DNA of 12,806 bases from Syntrophorhabdaceae bacterium (GTDB taxonomy: Bacteria > Desulfobacterota > Syntrophorhabdia > Syntrophorhabdales > Syntrophorhabdaceae): the NCBI GenBank assembly GCA_026415015.1, contig JAOAHW010000102.1, forward strand, positions 1 to 12,806, given 5' to 3'. Numbering within the stretch: the first letter of the stretch is position 1; each line of letters opens with the position of its first letter. Under the pieces are notes generated by a model. The model was not told where the DNA came from and searched no databases. It worked only from the letters and a program-made list of their open reading frames with translations. Below are positions 5,702-12,806 of this stretch, in pieces. A program made the translations under genes and the position numbers.

Positions 5702-7348
5702 ATGAGACCAATAAGATACACAGATGAAATGATAGAAGAATTTAAAAGAGAAGGCTATTGGACAGATGAGGTCTTTACAGACTTCTGGGAGAGGAATGCA
5801 AGAGAACTTGGTGATAGGGAGGCCCTTGTTGATTCAAAATATAGGGTTACATGGAAACAGGCATGGAAGCTCTTAAATAACCTTGCCTATGCCTGGGTAA
5901 GCCTCGGGATACCAAAGGATTCCCGTATTATAATACAGGCACCAAACAGTGTTTACGGATTTATAGCAAGGATTGCAGCGGATAGGGCAGGGCTTATATC
6001 GCTAACTGTATATCCGTATCTCAGGGAGAAGGAACTTACCTATATGGTGGAGAGGACAGAGGCAATAGCTGTGGCTATACCCCATATCTATCGTAAGTTT
6101 AACTACCTTGAGATGTATAAGGAGCTACAGAAGACCTCACCTTATCTTAAGTATTTCTTCCTCTTTGAGGAGGAGGTACCTGAAGGGGCACCAGAGGGCT
6201 CTTATTCACTTATAAAACTCGCAAACCAGGATGTAGATGAGTCAAAATACAAAGAACTCGATGCAAGGAGATTTAGCCCATACTATGATGTAGGCCTCCT
6301 TACAAGCACTACAGGGACAACAGGGCTCCCAAAGCTTGTGGAATGGCCTATTGCCTCAAGGGTTTGCACATCTAAGGCAAGGGTAGATATCTGGCATCTC
6401 ACAAAGGATGATATCACTGTGGCTATAGCACCCCATGCAGGTGGTGCAGCAGGTACACTTACATATTTTGCAGCACCCCTTGTTGGAGCAAAGACTGTAA
6501 TGATGGAGGAGTTTGACCCTGAGGGGGCCCTAAAGCTCATAGAAAAGGAAAAGGCAACAGCCATAGGTGTTGTGCCCACACACCTCGTGAGGATGCTTGA
6601 GGTGGATGAGACAAAGTATGACCTTAGTTCCCTGCGTTTTATCCGTTCTGCAGGTGGGTATCTACCACCCCAGGTGGCAGAGGAGGCAGAGAGGAGATAT
6701 AAGGCCATAATCACAAGCGACCTTGGTACCCAGGATGTGGGCTCTGTCTCAGGTTGCACCATAGATGACCCTGGTGAGATAAGGAGAAGGACTGTAGGAA
6801 AGATGCTGCCAGGGAATAAGGTTAAACTCCTTGATGACAATGGAAATGAGGTAAAAGAGGGAGAACCTGGTCAGCTCTGGTTTAGAGGGCCACATGCACC
6901 TGCCGGGTATTACCGTGACCCTGAATCCACTGCCTCTGTCTTTGACAAGGATGGATGGACAACAACAGGGGATATAGTAAAGTCTGAAGATGGTTTTCTC
7001 TGGATTATGGGCAGGGCAAAGGATATGATTATCCGTGGAGGTCAGAATATATACCCTGCTGAGATAGAAGGAATTCTCAATGAACATCCAAAGGTAGCAA
7101 ATGTGGCGATAGTTGGTTATCCTGATAAGGAGATGGGGGAGAGGGCCTGCGCATATGTTGTCCTAAAGCCAGGAGAGACATTCACAAAGGAGGAGATGGT
7201 AGATTTTCTGAAATCTAAAAAACTCGCTGCATTTAAGCTCCCTGAGAGGTTGGAGATAGTGGAATCCCTGCCCATTGTTGGTGATTCAGGCAAGGTGGAT
7301 AAAAAGGCACTGAAGGCAGATATAGAAAAAAAGGTGGCAGGGGGATAG
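5702..7348 (+). CDS. AMP-forming aryl/acyl-CoA ligase (ANL superfamily)
   Basis: A 548-aa adenylating enzyme expected to activate a carboxylic acid, probably aromatic or alicyclic here, to its CoA thioester via an acyl-AMP. Motifs in order: phosphate-binding loop TSTTGTTGLPK (201-211), the A5 position SDLGTQDVG (339-347), TTGD (421-424), the hinge block GRAKDMIIRGGQNIYPAEIE (437-456), and the C-terminal catalytic lysine K531 in GDSGKVDKKAL. The loop has Thr where Gly is usual (TSGTTG), and A5 reads TQD where xTE is common. The N-terminal RYTDEMIEEFKREGYW style recalls the 2,3-dihydroxybenzoate-AMP ligase and cyclohexanecarboxylate-CoA ligase branch. No carrier-protein gene is present, so CoA is the likelier acceptor. 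The start has a G-rich ribosome site (AGGGGGGGA) a few bases upstream. It ends three bases before the Tm-1-like gene, so they share a transcript. Superfamily certain, substrate not. Confidence 0.92.
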   Translation: MRPIRYTDEMIEEFKREGYWTDEVFTDFWERNARELGDREALVDSKYRVTWKQAWKLLNNLAYAWVSLGIPKDSRIIIQAPNSVYGFIARIAADRAGLISLTVYPYLREKELTYMVERTEAIAVAIPHIYRKFNYLEMYKELQKTSPYLKYFFLFEEEVPEGAPEGSYSLIKLANQDVDESKYKELDARRFSPYYDVGLLTSTTGTTGLPKLVEWPIASRVCTSKARVDIWHLTKDDITVAIAPHAGGAAGTLTYFAAPLVGAKTVMMEEFDPEGALKLIEKEKATAIGVVPTHLVRMLEVDETKYDLSSLRFIRSAGGYLPPQVAEEAERRYKAIITSDLGTQDVGSVSGCTIDDPGEIRRRTVGKMLPGNKVKLLDDNGNEVKEGEPGQLWFRGPHAPAGYYRDPESTASVFDKDGWTTTGDIVKSEDGFLWIMGRAKDMIIRGGQNIYPAEIEGILNEHPKVANVAIVGYPDKEMGERACAYVVLKPGETFTKEEMVDFLKSKKLAAFKLPERLEIVESLPIVGDSGKVDKKALKADIEKKVAGG

Positions 7349-7351
7349 ATA

Positions 7352-8566
7352 ATGAAAAAGATACTGATAGTCTCAACCCTCGATACAAAGGGGGTTGAGA
7401 CCTTTTATCTTAGGGATAAAATAAGGCACCTTGGTAAGATACCTGTTGTAATAGATATTTCCATGAGACCAGCAGAGGGCTTTCAAGCCGATATAACACC
7501 TGATGCAGTAGCAAAGGCAGGGGGCAGCACATATGAGGCCATACTAACATCCCATGAGAGGGCAAAAAACACAGCCATTATGACAAAGGGTGCATCTAAT
7601 ATTGCCCTTGAGATGTGGAAAAAAGGTGAGCTTGACGGGGTTATAGGCATAGGTGGATCTACAGGATCTCTTATGGCTACAGATGTCATGAGGACACTGC
7701 CTTTTGGCGTCCCAAAGATGATGATATCTTCCACTGCTGCTTTACCTGGTATGTCCACAAGATATATAGATATAGGTGATATAGCCCTTTTTCATTCTGT
7801 TGTGGAGATCTCTGGTCTCAGTGAGATATTAAAAAATGTCATAGATAGGGCTGCCCATGCCATATATAGCATGGCAGAGGTCGAGCCATTAGGCACAAAA
7901 AGAGGACAGGGGAAAAAAGCCATAGCCATAACTATGCTTGGGCCATGTGAGAAGTGTGCATCAAGGGTCCGCCAGGCATTAGAATCAGAGGGTTTTGATG
8001 TTATTGGCTTCTCTGCCGCAGGCATAGGTGACAGGGCAATGGAGGCTATGGTAGAACAAGGGCTCTTCAGTGGTGTAATCGACCTTGCCCCTGGTGCTGT
8101 AATCGAACACCTTGTGGGAGGCATGAGGGATGCAGGCCCTACAAGGATGGAGGCAGCAGGCAAAATGGGTATACCCCAGGTTATATCAACCTGTGGTTTA
8201 AATCATATAACCCCACCGAAATCAAAATACACAGACGACCATAAAAGCAGGAGAAAATACGACCTTGATAAATTCAGGACGTGGCTTAGGGCATCACCTG
8301 AGGAGCTTAAAAAGGCAGCCATGGAGTTTATAAGAAAACTGAACAGTGCATCAGGGCCTATAAAGATAGTCCTGCCTATGAAGGGATGGTCTTCTGTTGA
8401 TGTCCCTGGGAGCATTACCTATGACCCTCAAGAGGATAAAATCTTTGTTAATGAATTGAAGAATGGGCTAAAAAAGGATATAGATATTATTGAGGTCGAT
8501 GCCAATATGGAGGAGCCTGGCTTTGCCGAGGCAGTGGTAAAGGCTTCAATCAGTATTTTCAAGTAG
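7352..8566 (+). CDS. Tm-1-like ATP-binding-domain protein (UPF0261 family), role unknown
   Basis: A 404-aa protein that I recognise as the family named after the N-terminal domain of tomato Tm-1, widespread but functionally unassigned in bacteria. Visible features: a Rossmann-like start MKKILIVSTLDTKGVET, a glycine-rich nucleotide-binding segment GVIGIGGSTGS (96-106), the conserved ISSTAALPGMSTRYIDIGDI region (125-144), and a second lobe from about 188 with GVIDLAPGAVIEHLVGGMRDAGPTRM (241-266). The C-terminal block is LPMKGWSSVDVPG (341-353) and YDPQED. It looks full length, cytosolic, and without transmembrane segments. It is three bases from the ligase stop and 30 bases from the second Mo-enzyme operon, so it is almost certainly co-transcribed with both. 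An ATP-dependent activity on a pathway intermediate is conceivable but not shown. Family call confident; function unknown. Confidence 0.85.
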   Translation: MKKILIVSTLDTKGVETFYLRDKIRHLGKIPVVIDISMRPAEGFQADITPDAVAKAGGSTYEAILTSHERAKNTAIMTKGASNIALEMWKKGELDGVIGIGGSTGSLMATDVMRTLPFGVPKMMISSTAALPGMSTRYIDIGDIALFHSVVEISGLSEILKNVIDRAAHAIYSMAEVEPLGTKRGQGKKAIAITMLGPCEKCASRVRQALESEGFDVIGFSAAGIGDRAMEAMVEQGLFSGVIDLAPGAVIEHLVGGMRDAGPTRMEAAGKMGIPQVISTCGLNHITPPKSKYTDDHKSRRKYDLDKFRTWLRASPEELKKAAMEFIRKLNSASGPIKIVLPMKGWSSVDVPGSITYDPQEDKIFVNELKNGLKKDIDIIEVDANMEEPGFAEAVVKASISIFK

Positions 8567-8584
8567 CTATAAAACTTTGACACC

Positions 8585-8591
8585 AAGGAGG
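8585..8591 (+). promoter_or_regulatory. Ribosome binding site of the second FAD subunit gene
   Basis: AAGGAGG, five bases before the ATG at 8597. A TTG codon at 8594, in the same frame, is only two bases away and is too close to serve as the start. Confidence 0.7.
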
Positions 8592-8596
8592 TATTG

Positions 8597-9481
8597 ATGC
8601 TTTTATTACCCAGGTTTGATTATGAGGAGCCAAAAGACCTTAGTGAGGCCTGTAAGATACTGGCAGGTCTAAAGGGTAATGGCAAGATAATAGCAGGAGG
8701 GACAGATCTCTTGGTAAATATGAAAAAAGGTCTTGTCTCACCTTCATGCCTTGTCAGTATTGGTAGGATACCAGGTCTGTCAGAGATAGAGCCTCAGAAT
8801 AGCAGTATCTTCATCGGTTCAAATCTTATAGTGGCAAAATTGACAGAATTTGCACTTATCAGAAAGAGATACCCCATGCTCTATGAGGCAGCATCAGTAC
8901 TTGGTTCACCACTTATAAGGAACAGGGCAACCATAGGAGGGAATATTGTAACTGCAAGACCCGCTGCAGACCTGCCTCCGCCCCTTATAGCCATGGGTGC
9001 AAAGATAAAATTAAAGAACAAGAGGGGTGAGCGTGAGATTGAGCTTGAGAAATTCTTTAAAGGCCCTGGCGAGACCATTATAAAACAGGATGAGATATTA
9101 ACAGGGATAATCCTTGATGAGCCACCAATGTTTAGTGGAGGCAGTTATATAAAGCTTGGCCATAGAAAGGCCCTTGAGATTGCCATAGTAGCTGTTGCCT
9201 CATTTATAACCCTTGACAAACCAGATGGAATAATAGTTGATGCCAAGGTCATATTGAGCTCAGTGGCACCCAAGGCTATCCACGCAGTCTCGGCAGAGAA
9301 GACACTCATAGGGGAGAAGCCAACAAATAAACTCATAGAAAAGGCTGCTAATCTTGCATCAGGTGATTGTACACCCATAGATGATATAAGGGGAAGCGCT
9401 GAGTATCGTTGTGCCATGGTTGAGGTCTTGACAAAAAGGACATTGACAGCTGCCTTGAAGCAGGCAAAAAAAAGTAGATGA
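8597..9481 (+). CDS. FAD-binding subunit of a second molybdenum hydroxylase/dehydrogenase
   Basis: A 294-aa FAD subunit of the xanthine-oxidase/CO-dehydrogenase family. FAD motifs are IIAGGTDLLVNMKKG (31-45) and IRNRATIGGNIV (107-118), followed directly by TARPAADLPPPLIAMGA. The HCR-type four-cysteine insert present in the 1677-2666 protein is absent, so this complex should run an ordinary two-electron hydroxylation or dehydrogenation with FAD as the electron outlet, not ferredoxin-driven reduction. The C-terminal CO-dehydrogenase-like domain continues to the end (AEYRCAMVEVLTKR). It is the first gene of a B-C-A ordered trio, and the next gene starts eight bases after its stop. The substrate cannot be read from the sequence; an aromatic acid, heteroaromatic or aryl-CoA is likely from context. 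Confidence 0.93.
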   Translation: MLLLPRFDYEEPKDLSEACKILAGLKGNGKIIAGGTDLLVNMKKGLVSPSCLVSIGRIPGLSEIEPQNSSIFIGSNLIVAKLTEFALIRKRYPMLYEAASVLGSPLIRNRATIGGNIVTARPAADLPPPLIAMGAKIKLKNKRGEREIELEKFFKGPGETIIKQDEILTGIILDEPPMFSGGSYIKLGHRKALEIAIVAVASFITLDKPDGIIVDAKVILSSVAPKAIHAVSAEKTLIGEKPTNKLIEKAANLASGDCTPIDDIRGSAEYRCAMVEVLTKRTLTAALKQAKKSR

Positions 9482-9489
9482 GGTGAGGC

Positions 9490-9963
9490 ATGAAGAGACT
9501 AATCAATCTTATAGTAAATAACAAGGCTTACGAGATAGCAGTTGCACCGAATAGGACACTGACACAGATATTGAGGGAGGACTTAAATCTCCTCGGGACA
9601 AAAGAGGGCTGCGGAATAGGTGACTGTGGTGCCTGCACTGTAATCTTAAACGGCAGACCTGTGAATTCCTGCCTTGTCCTTGCTGTACAGGCAAATGGAT
9701 GTAATATTCAGACCATAGAGGGTGTTGCTGATGGGAATAATCTCCACCCAATACAAGAGGCATTTGTGGAATACGGGGCCATCCAGTGTGGTTTCTGCAC
9801 CCCTGGTATGGTCCTTTCTGCCAAGAGCCTCCTTGAGAAGAATCCTAAACCTACTGAGATGGAGATCAGAGAGGCTATTTCAGGTAATCTATGCAGATGC
9901 ACAGGATACCAGAAGATAGTAGAGGCAATCCAGGCTGCATCAAAGAAGATGAAGAAAAAATAA
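9490..9963 (+). CDS. 2Fe-2S subunit of the second molybdenum hydroxylase/dehydrogenase
   Basis: A 157-aa iron-sulfur subunit carrying both expected [2Fe-2S] sites. The N-terminal cluster uses C41, C46, C49 and C61 (GCGIGDCGACTV, then C61); the C-terminal cluster uses C100, C103, C135 and C137 (QCGFCTPGM and GNLCRCTGY). Unlike its counterpart at 1184-1690 it keeps the usual CRCTGY. It is clearly paralogous to that protein (both read PIQE.F..YGAIQCGFC.PGM). A GAGGTGAGGC ribosome site precedes the ATG, and the Mo subunit gene follows after 13 bases. The lysine-rich tail (SKKMKKK) is short and probably exposed. Its role is to relay electrons from the Mo centre to FAD within the cytoplasmic heterotrimer. 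Confidence 0.95.
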   Translation: MKRLINLIVNNKAYEIAVAPNRTLTQILREDLNLLGTKEGCGIGDCGACTVILNGRPVNSCLVLAVQANGCNIQTIEGVADGNNLHPIQEAFVEYGAIQCGFCTPGMVLSAKSLLEKNPKPTEMEIREAISGNLCRCTGYQKIVEAIQAASKKMKKK

Positions 9964-9976
9964 GGAGGAGAGATTA

Positions 9977-12331
9977 ATGAAGGATTTTAGCGTAATAAAC
10001 AAGAGACTCCCAAGGGTTGATGCATGGTCTAAAGTCACAGGAGAAGCAAGATACGCAGCAGATCTCTCCATGCCTAATATGCTGTATGCTGTTCTATTCC
10101 AGAGTCCCCTTGCCCATGCAAAGATATTAAATATAGATACCTCTGCTGCAAAGAAGATAGTAGGTGTAAAGGATATAGTCACATATAAAGAGGCAGGGAC
10201 AATACGCTATGGTGTAAGCCCTGCAAGGTACGATGAGACTATGTTCTGTTACGATAAGGTTCGCTATGTGGGTGATGAGATAGCTGCTGTTGCAGCCATA
10301 GATTTTGAGACCGCCATGGAGGCGGCATCTCTTATAAAGGTGGACTATGAGGAACTACCTTTTTACCTAAATGTCTTTGATGCCATAAAAGAGGGTGCAG
10401 TACCAATCCATGATGATTATCCAAATAATATAGGTGCAGAGGTTCATCAGGAGTTCGGCAATGTGGAAGATGCCTTTAAAGAGTGTGACTATATAAGGAC
10501 GGATAGATTTGTAAATAAAAAACAGGACGGTGGATTTTTAGAGCCCCAGGCATGTCTTGCTTATTATGATATGAACGGTAATCTTACACTTTATACATCC
10601 ACCCAGACACCCCACTATGTCCAGAGGACAGTCTCGATGGTCCTTAACATACCCATTGGAAAGGTTAGGGTTGTAAAGCCTTATGTGGGTGGTGGTTTTG
10701 GTCCAAAGGCATCGGCAAATACTATAGAGCTGGCAGCAAGCCTCCTTTCCATGAGGACAGGCAGGCCTGTAAAGATGGTCATGAACAGGGAGCAGGTCTT
10801 TATGCACTCCCGTGGCAGACACCAGTTCTATCATGAGCTTACAACAGGCGTAAAAAAAGACGGGACAATTCATGCATTGAAGAATACATGCTATCTTGAT
10901 GGTGGTGCATATTCGAGTTTTGGTATTGCCACAGTCTATTATGCCGGGTCTCTCCTTGGTGCCCCATATAGACTCCCCAATATGAAATATGACGGCTACA
11001 GGGTATACACAAACAAGCCTGCATGTGGTGCCCAGAGGGGTCATGGTGGTGTTGCAGCAAGGGCAGCATGGGAACAGCAGCTTGATATCATCGCAGGAGA
11101 ATTGGGTATAGACCCTATTGAGTTCAGGCTCAAAAATGTGAGGGAAAAGGGAGAAGTGACCTGTAATGACTTTAACCTGAGCAGCTTTGGTATGAAGGAG
11201 TGTCTTGAGGCAATAAGAGACCGCTCAGACTGGAAAAACAAGAAAGGCAAACTCCCTAAAGGCAAGGGAATAGGTGTGGCATGTGGATTTTTTGTATCCG
11301 GTGCCGGCTATCCAATATATCGCTCTGAGACATTTCATTCCACAGCCATGATAAAGCTCTCTGAAGATGGTGGCACTGTGGAGTTATATACTGCTGCGGC
11401 AGAGATAGGCCAGGGTTCTGATACAGTCCTTACCATGATGGCGGCAGAGGCATTGGGTGTAAGATATGAGGATGTGAAGATATACTCTGGTGATACAGAT
11501 TTCGGGGTAGACCTCGGTGCATATTCATCCCGTCAGACACTCATGTCAGGCCATGCAGTAAAACAGGCAGCAGAGGATGTGAAAAGACAGGTCCTTGAGG
11601 TTCTATCAAAGAGGTTGAATATCCCTGTTGAGGATATGGACATAAAGGATGGTTATATAGTCTTTAAAAAAGGGCCTGTAGATTTCTCAGGTATCCGATC
11701 CTATTATATCAAGGAACACAGGGGTTGGGCAGAGCAGCCAAGTGACGATAGGCTCACATTCAAGGAGGCAGCAAGGATTGCATATATTGAGCGTGGCACA
11801 ATAGTCAGCACAGGGGCATATAAGCCTGGTGAATTAGGAGGCAAATACAAAGGGGCCACAGTTGGGACATCCCCTGCCTATGGATGCTCAGCCCAGATCG
11901 TAGAGGTTACTGTGGATATGGAGACAGGTAAAGTAACAGTGGATAAGATGACAGATGCCCATGACTGTGGTTTTGCCATCAACCGTACCAATGTAGAGGG
12001 ACAGATGCAGGGTTCTCTTTCTATGGGTCTTGGCGAGGCATTATTTGAAGAGGTGAAGTTTGATGAGAAGGGAAGGGTAGCAAATCCTACTTTTGGTGAA
12101 TATCGTATCCCTACAGCCCTTGACATGCCCAATGTAAATACGATAATTATTGAGAGTGACGAGCCCAATGGTCCGTTTGGGGCCAAAGAGGTCGGTGAAG
12201 GGGCTATTATGCCAACCATCCCTGCCATATTAAATGCCATATATGATGCTGTTGGTGTGAGGATTGATGAACTGCCTGTAACATCTGAACGTCTCTACAA
12301 TGCCATAAAGGAAAAAGAAAGGAAGAAATAG
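9977..12331 (+). CDS. Molybdenum (molybdopterin) large subunit of the second hydroxylase/dehydrogenase
   Basis: Full-length 784-aa catalytic subunit. The N-terminal fumarase-like entry domain begins KRLPRVDAWSKVTGEARYAA (9-28). The cofactor loop is VGGGFGPKA (237-245), with Pro where most relatives have Gly and CO dehydrogenase has Asn. ACGAQRGHGG lies at 349-358, IGQG (477-480) is the conserved Gln contact to the pyranopterin, and GAKEVGEGA (735-743) contains the probable catalytic base E741. The AYRCSFR Cu-site motif of aerobic CO dehydrogenase is missing, which excludes that function. Over 61 aligned N-terminal residues it matches the left-arm Mo subunit at 35 positions by my hand count, so the two are close paralogues. 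The start has AAGGAGG upstream. It likely hydroxylates or dehydroxylates an aromatic or CoA-bound substrate using a Mo-bis-oxo/sulfido centre; the specific substrate is unknown. Confidence 0.94.
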   Translation: MKDFSVINKRLPRVDAWSKVTGEARYAADLSMPNMLYAVLFQSPLAHAKILNIDTSAAKKIVGVKDIVTYKEAGTIRYGVSPARYDETMFCYDKVRYVGDEIAAVAAIDFETAMEAASLIKVDYEELPFYLNVFDAIKEGAVPIHDDYPNNIGAEVHQEFGNVEDAFKECDYIRTDRFVNKKQDGGFLEPQACLAYYDMNGNLTLYTSTQTPHYVQRTVSMVLNIPIGKVRVVKPYVGGGFGPKASANTIELAASLLSMRTGRPVKMVMNREQVFMHSRGRHQFYHELTTGVKKDGTIHALKNTCYLDGGAYSSFGIATVYYAGSLLGAPYRLPNMKYDGYRVYTNKPACGAQRGHGGVAARAAWEQQLDIIAGELGIDPIEFRLKNVREKGEVTCNDFNLSSFGMKECLEAIRDRSDWKNKKGKLPKGKGIGVACGFFVSGAGYPIYRSETFHSTAMIKLSEDGGTVELYTAAAEIGQGSDTVLTMMAAEALGVRYEDVKIYSGDTDFGVDLGAYSSRQTLMSGHAVKQAAEDVKRQVLEVLSKRLNIPVEDMDIKDGYIVFKKGPVDFSGIRSYYIKEHRGWAEQPSDDRLTFKEAARIAYIERGTIVSTGAYKPGELGGKYKGATVGTSPAYGCSAQIVEVTVDMETGKVTVDKMTDAHDCGFAINRTNVEGQMQGSLSMGLGEALFEEVKFDEKGRVANPTFGEYRIPTALDMPNVNTIIIESDEPNGPFGAKEVGEGAIMPTIPAILNAIYDAVGVRIDELPVTSERLYNAIKEKERKK

Positions 12332-12335
12332 GGAA

Positions 12336-12806
12336 ATGTCCATCTTATTTGTCCAGAACTGGGATATAATCCACGGAAAAGAGAATGAATACAAATCCTT
12401 TATCAATGACCGATATATGCCAGAGATAGCTGAACTAGGCATTATAGCTGTTGGGGGATACTATGTTGAGGTAGGTTTCGGTCCAAGGATAATAGGGGTA
12501 TTCAGCGCAGAAAATCACGATATTTTATCAAGTTTCATTGCCAGCAAGCGGTTTAAGGATCTCTTGGTTGATCTCAAATCCATAATCTACAATTACAGGG
12601 CGTCTGTTTTGGAGCCAACAGGTGCCATAAAAAGAAGGGGATACACAATACAGAAGGGCGTATGGAAGTTCAATCAGTATTATGACATAAGACCAGGTAT
12701 GAAAAAGGCATACGCAGAGTTTGTGCTAAACGAACACCTTCCTACCATGCAGAAGATAGATTATGTAGAGGTCACAGGAGGCTGGAATGTAGTCCTGGGC
12801 GGCTTC
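12336..12806 (+). CDS. Unrecognised protein with apparent internal duplication, partial (C-terminus beyond the window)
   Basis: An open frame from the ATG at 12336 runs without a stop to the last base, giving 157 residues (MSILFVQNWDIIHGKENEYK...). It begins five bases after the Mo subunit's stop, a spacing typical of co-transcribed genes. I cannot assign a family. By eye, residues 5-53 and about 110-157 look like two copies of one module: a strand ending in D-I-x-x-G, a helix with Y/F and a following L/MP, then V-x-GG-Y/W-x-V. Such a pattern suits a tandem ferredoxin-like (dimeric alpha/beta-barrel) fold. No signal peptide, metal-binding motif or membrane segment is evident. Reality as a gene is supported by position and by the alternating hydrophobic pattern; function is open, perhaps an accessory to the upstream molybdenum enzyme. 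Confidence 0.7.
   Translation, partial: MSILFVQNWDIIHGKENEYKSFINDRYMPEIAELGIIAVGGYYVEVGFGPRIIGVFSAENHDILSSFIASKRFKDLLVDLKSIIYNYRASVLEPTGAIKRRGYTIQKGVWKFNQYYDIRPGMKKAYAEFVLNEHLPTMQKIDYVEVTGGWNVVLGGF

Noticed and set aside
8594..8596. TTG start codon for the second FAD subunit
   Set aside because: It is only two bases from the AAGGAGG; the adjacent in-frame ATG at 8597 has better spacing and is the stronger start codon.
10538..11044. A 168-codon minus-strand open frame inside the second Mo subunit
   Set aside because: It is antisense to strongly conserved coding sequence, with a Cys-rich random-looking composition and no motif.
9977..12331. Aerobic carbon monoxide dehydrogenase large subunit
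   Set aside because: The FAD, FeS and Mo trio resembles CoxMSL, but the AYRCSFR motif with the Cu-ligating cysteine is absent and the corresponding region reads ACGAQRGHGG.

Overview
The window is a gene cluster for anaerobic aromatic-compound metabolism, very probably from a strict anaerobe. A Desulfobacterota or syntroph-like bacterium (for example a Syntrophorhabdus relative) is my guess; I have no marker gene to prove it. The grounds are the oxygen-sensitive reductive chemistry encoded, strong AGGAGG-type ribosome binding sites, short intergenic gaps, and codon use rich in AGG/AGA (Arg) and ATA (Ile). No RNA genes, CRISPR arrays or mobile elements were seen.

Left arm (minus strand, read from about 4110 down to 1): a LysR-type regulator (4061-3180), a VOC-fold methylmalonyl-CoA-epimerase-like protein (3114-2677), then three tightly packed genes for the FAD (2666-1677), 2Fe-2S (1690-1184) and molybdenum (1182 to beyond the window edge) subunits of a xanthine-oxidase-family enzyme. 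The FAD subunit carries a four-cysteine insert, C123/C139/C147/C156, with the spacing of the extra [4Fe-4S] cluster of 4-hydroxybenzoyl-CoA reductase. This trimer is therefore called HcrB-HcrC-HcrA-like: a ferredoxin-dependent reductive dehydroxylase of a hydroxybenzoyl-CoA.

Centre (4062-4187): a compact divergent control region. A perfect 6-3-6 palindrome with T-N11-A form (4089-4103) lies inside the -35/-10 spacer of a good lysR promoter and about 64 bp upstream of the predicted start of the rightward transcript. This is the classical layout for LysR autorepression plus activation of the divergent gene.

Right arm (plus strand): a UbiD-family decarboxylase (4188-5594), a long hairpin followed by a T-rich stretch (5607-5690), an aryl/acyl-CoA ligase of the AMP-forming superfamily (5702-7348), a Tm-1-like/UPF0261 protein of unknown role (7352-8566), then a second complete FAD (8597-9481), 2Fe-2S (9490-9963) and Mo (9977-12331) trimer lacking the [4Fe-4S] insert, and a partial, unrecognised protein with an apparent internal duplication (12336 to the right edge).

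Working model (inference): the ligase makes an aryl-CoA thioester, the UbiD protein adds or removes a carboxyl group, and the Hcr-like enzyme removes a ring hydroxyl, feeding benzoyl-CoA-type metabolism. The second molybdenum enzyme, with the Tm-1-like and duplicated-domain proteins, has no assignable substrate and is the least understood part of the locus.
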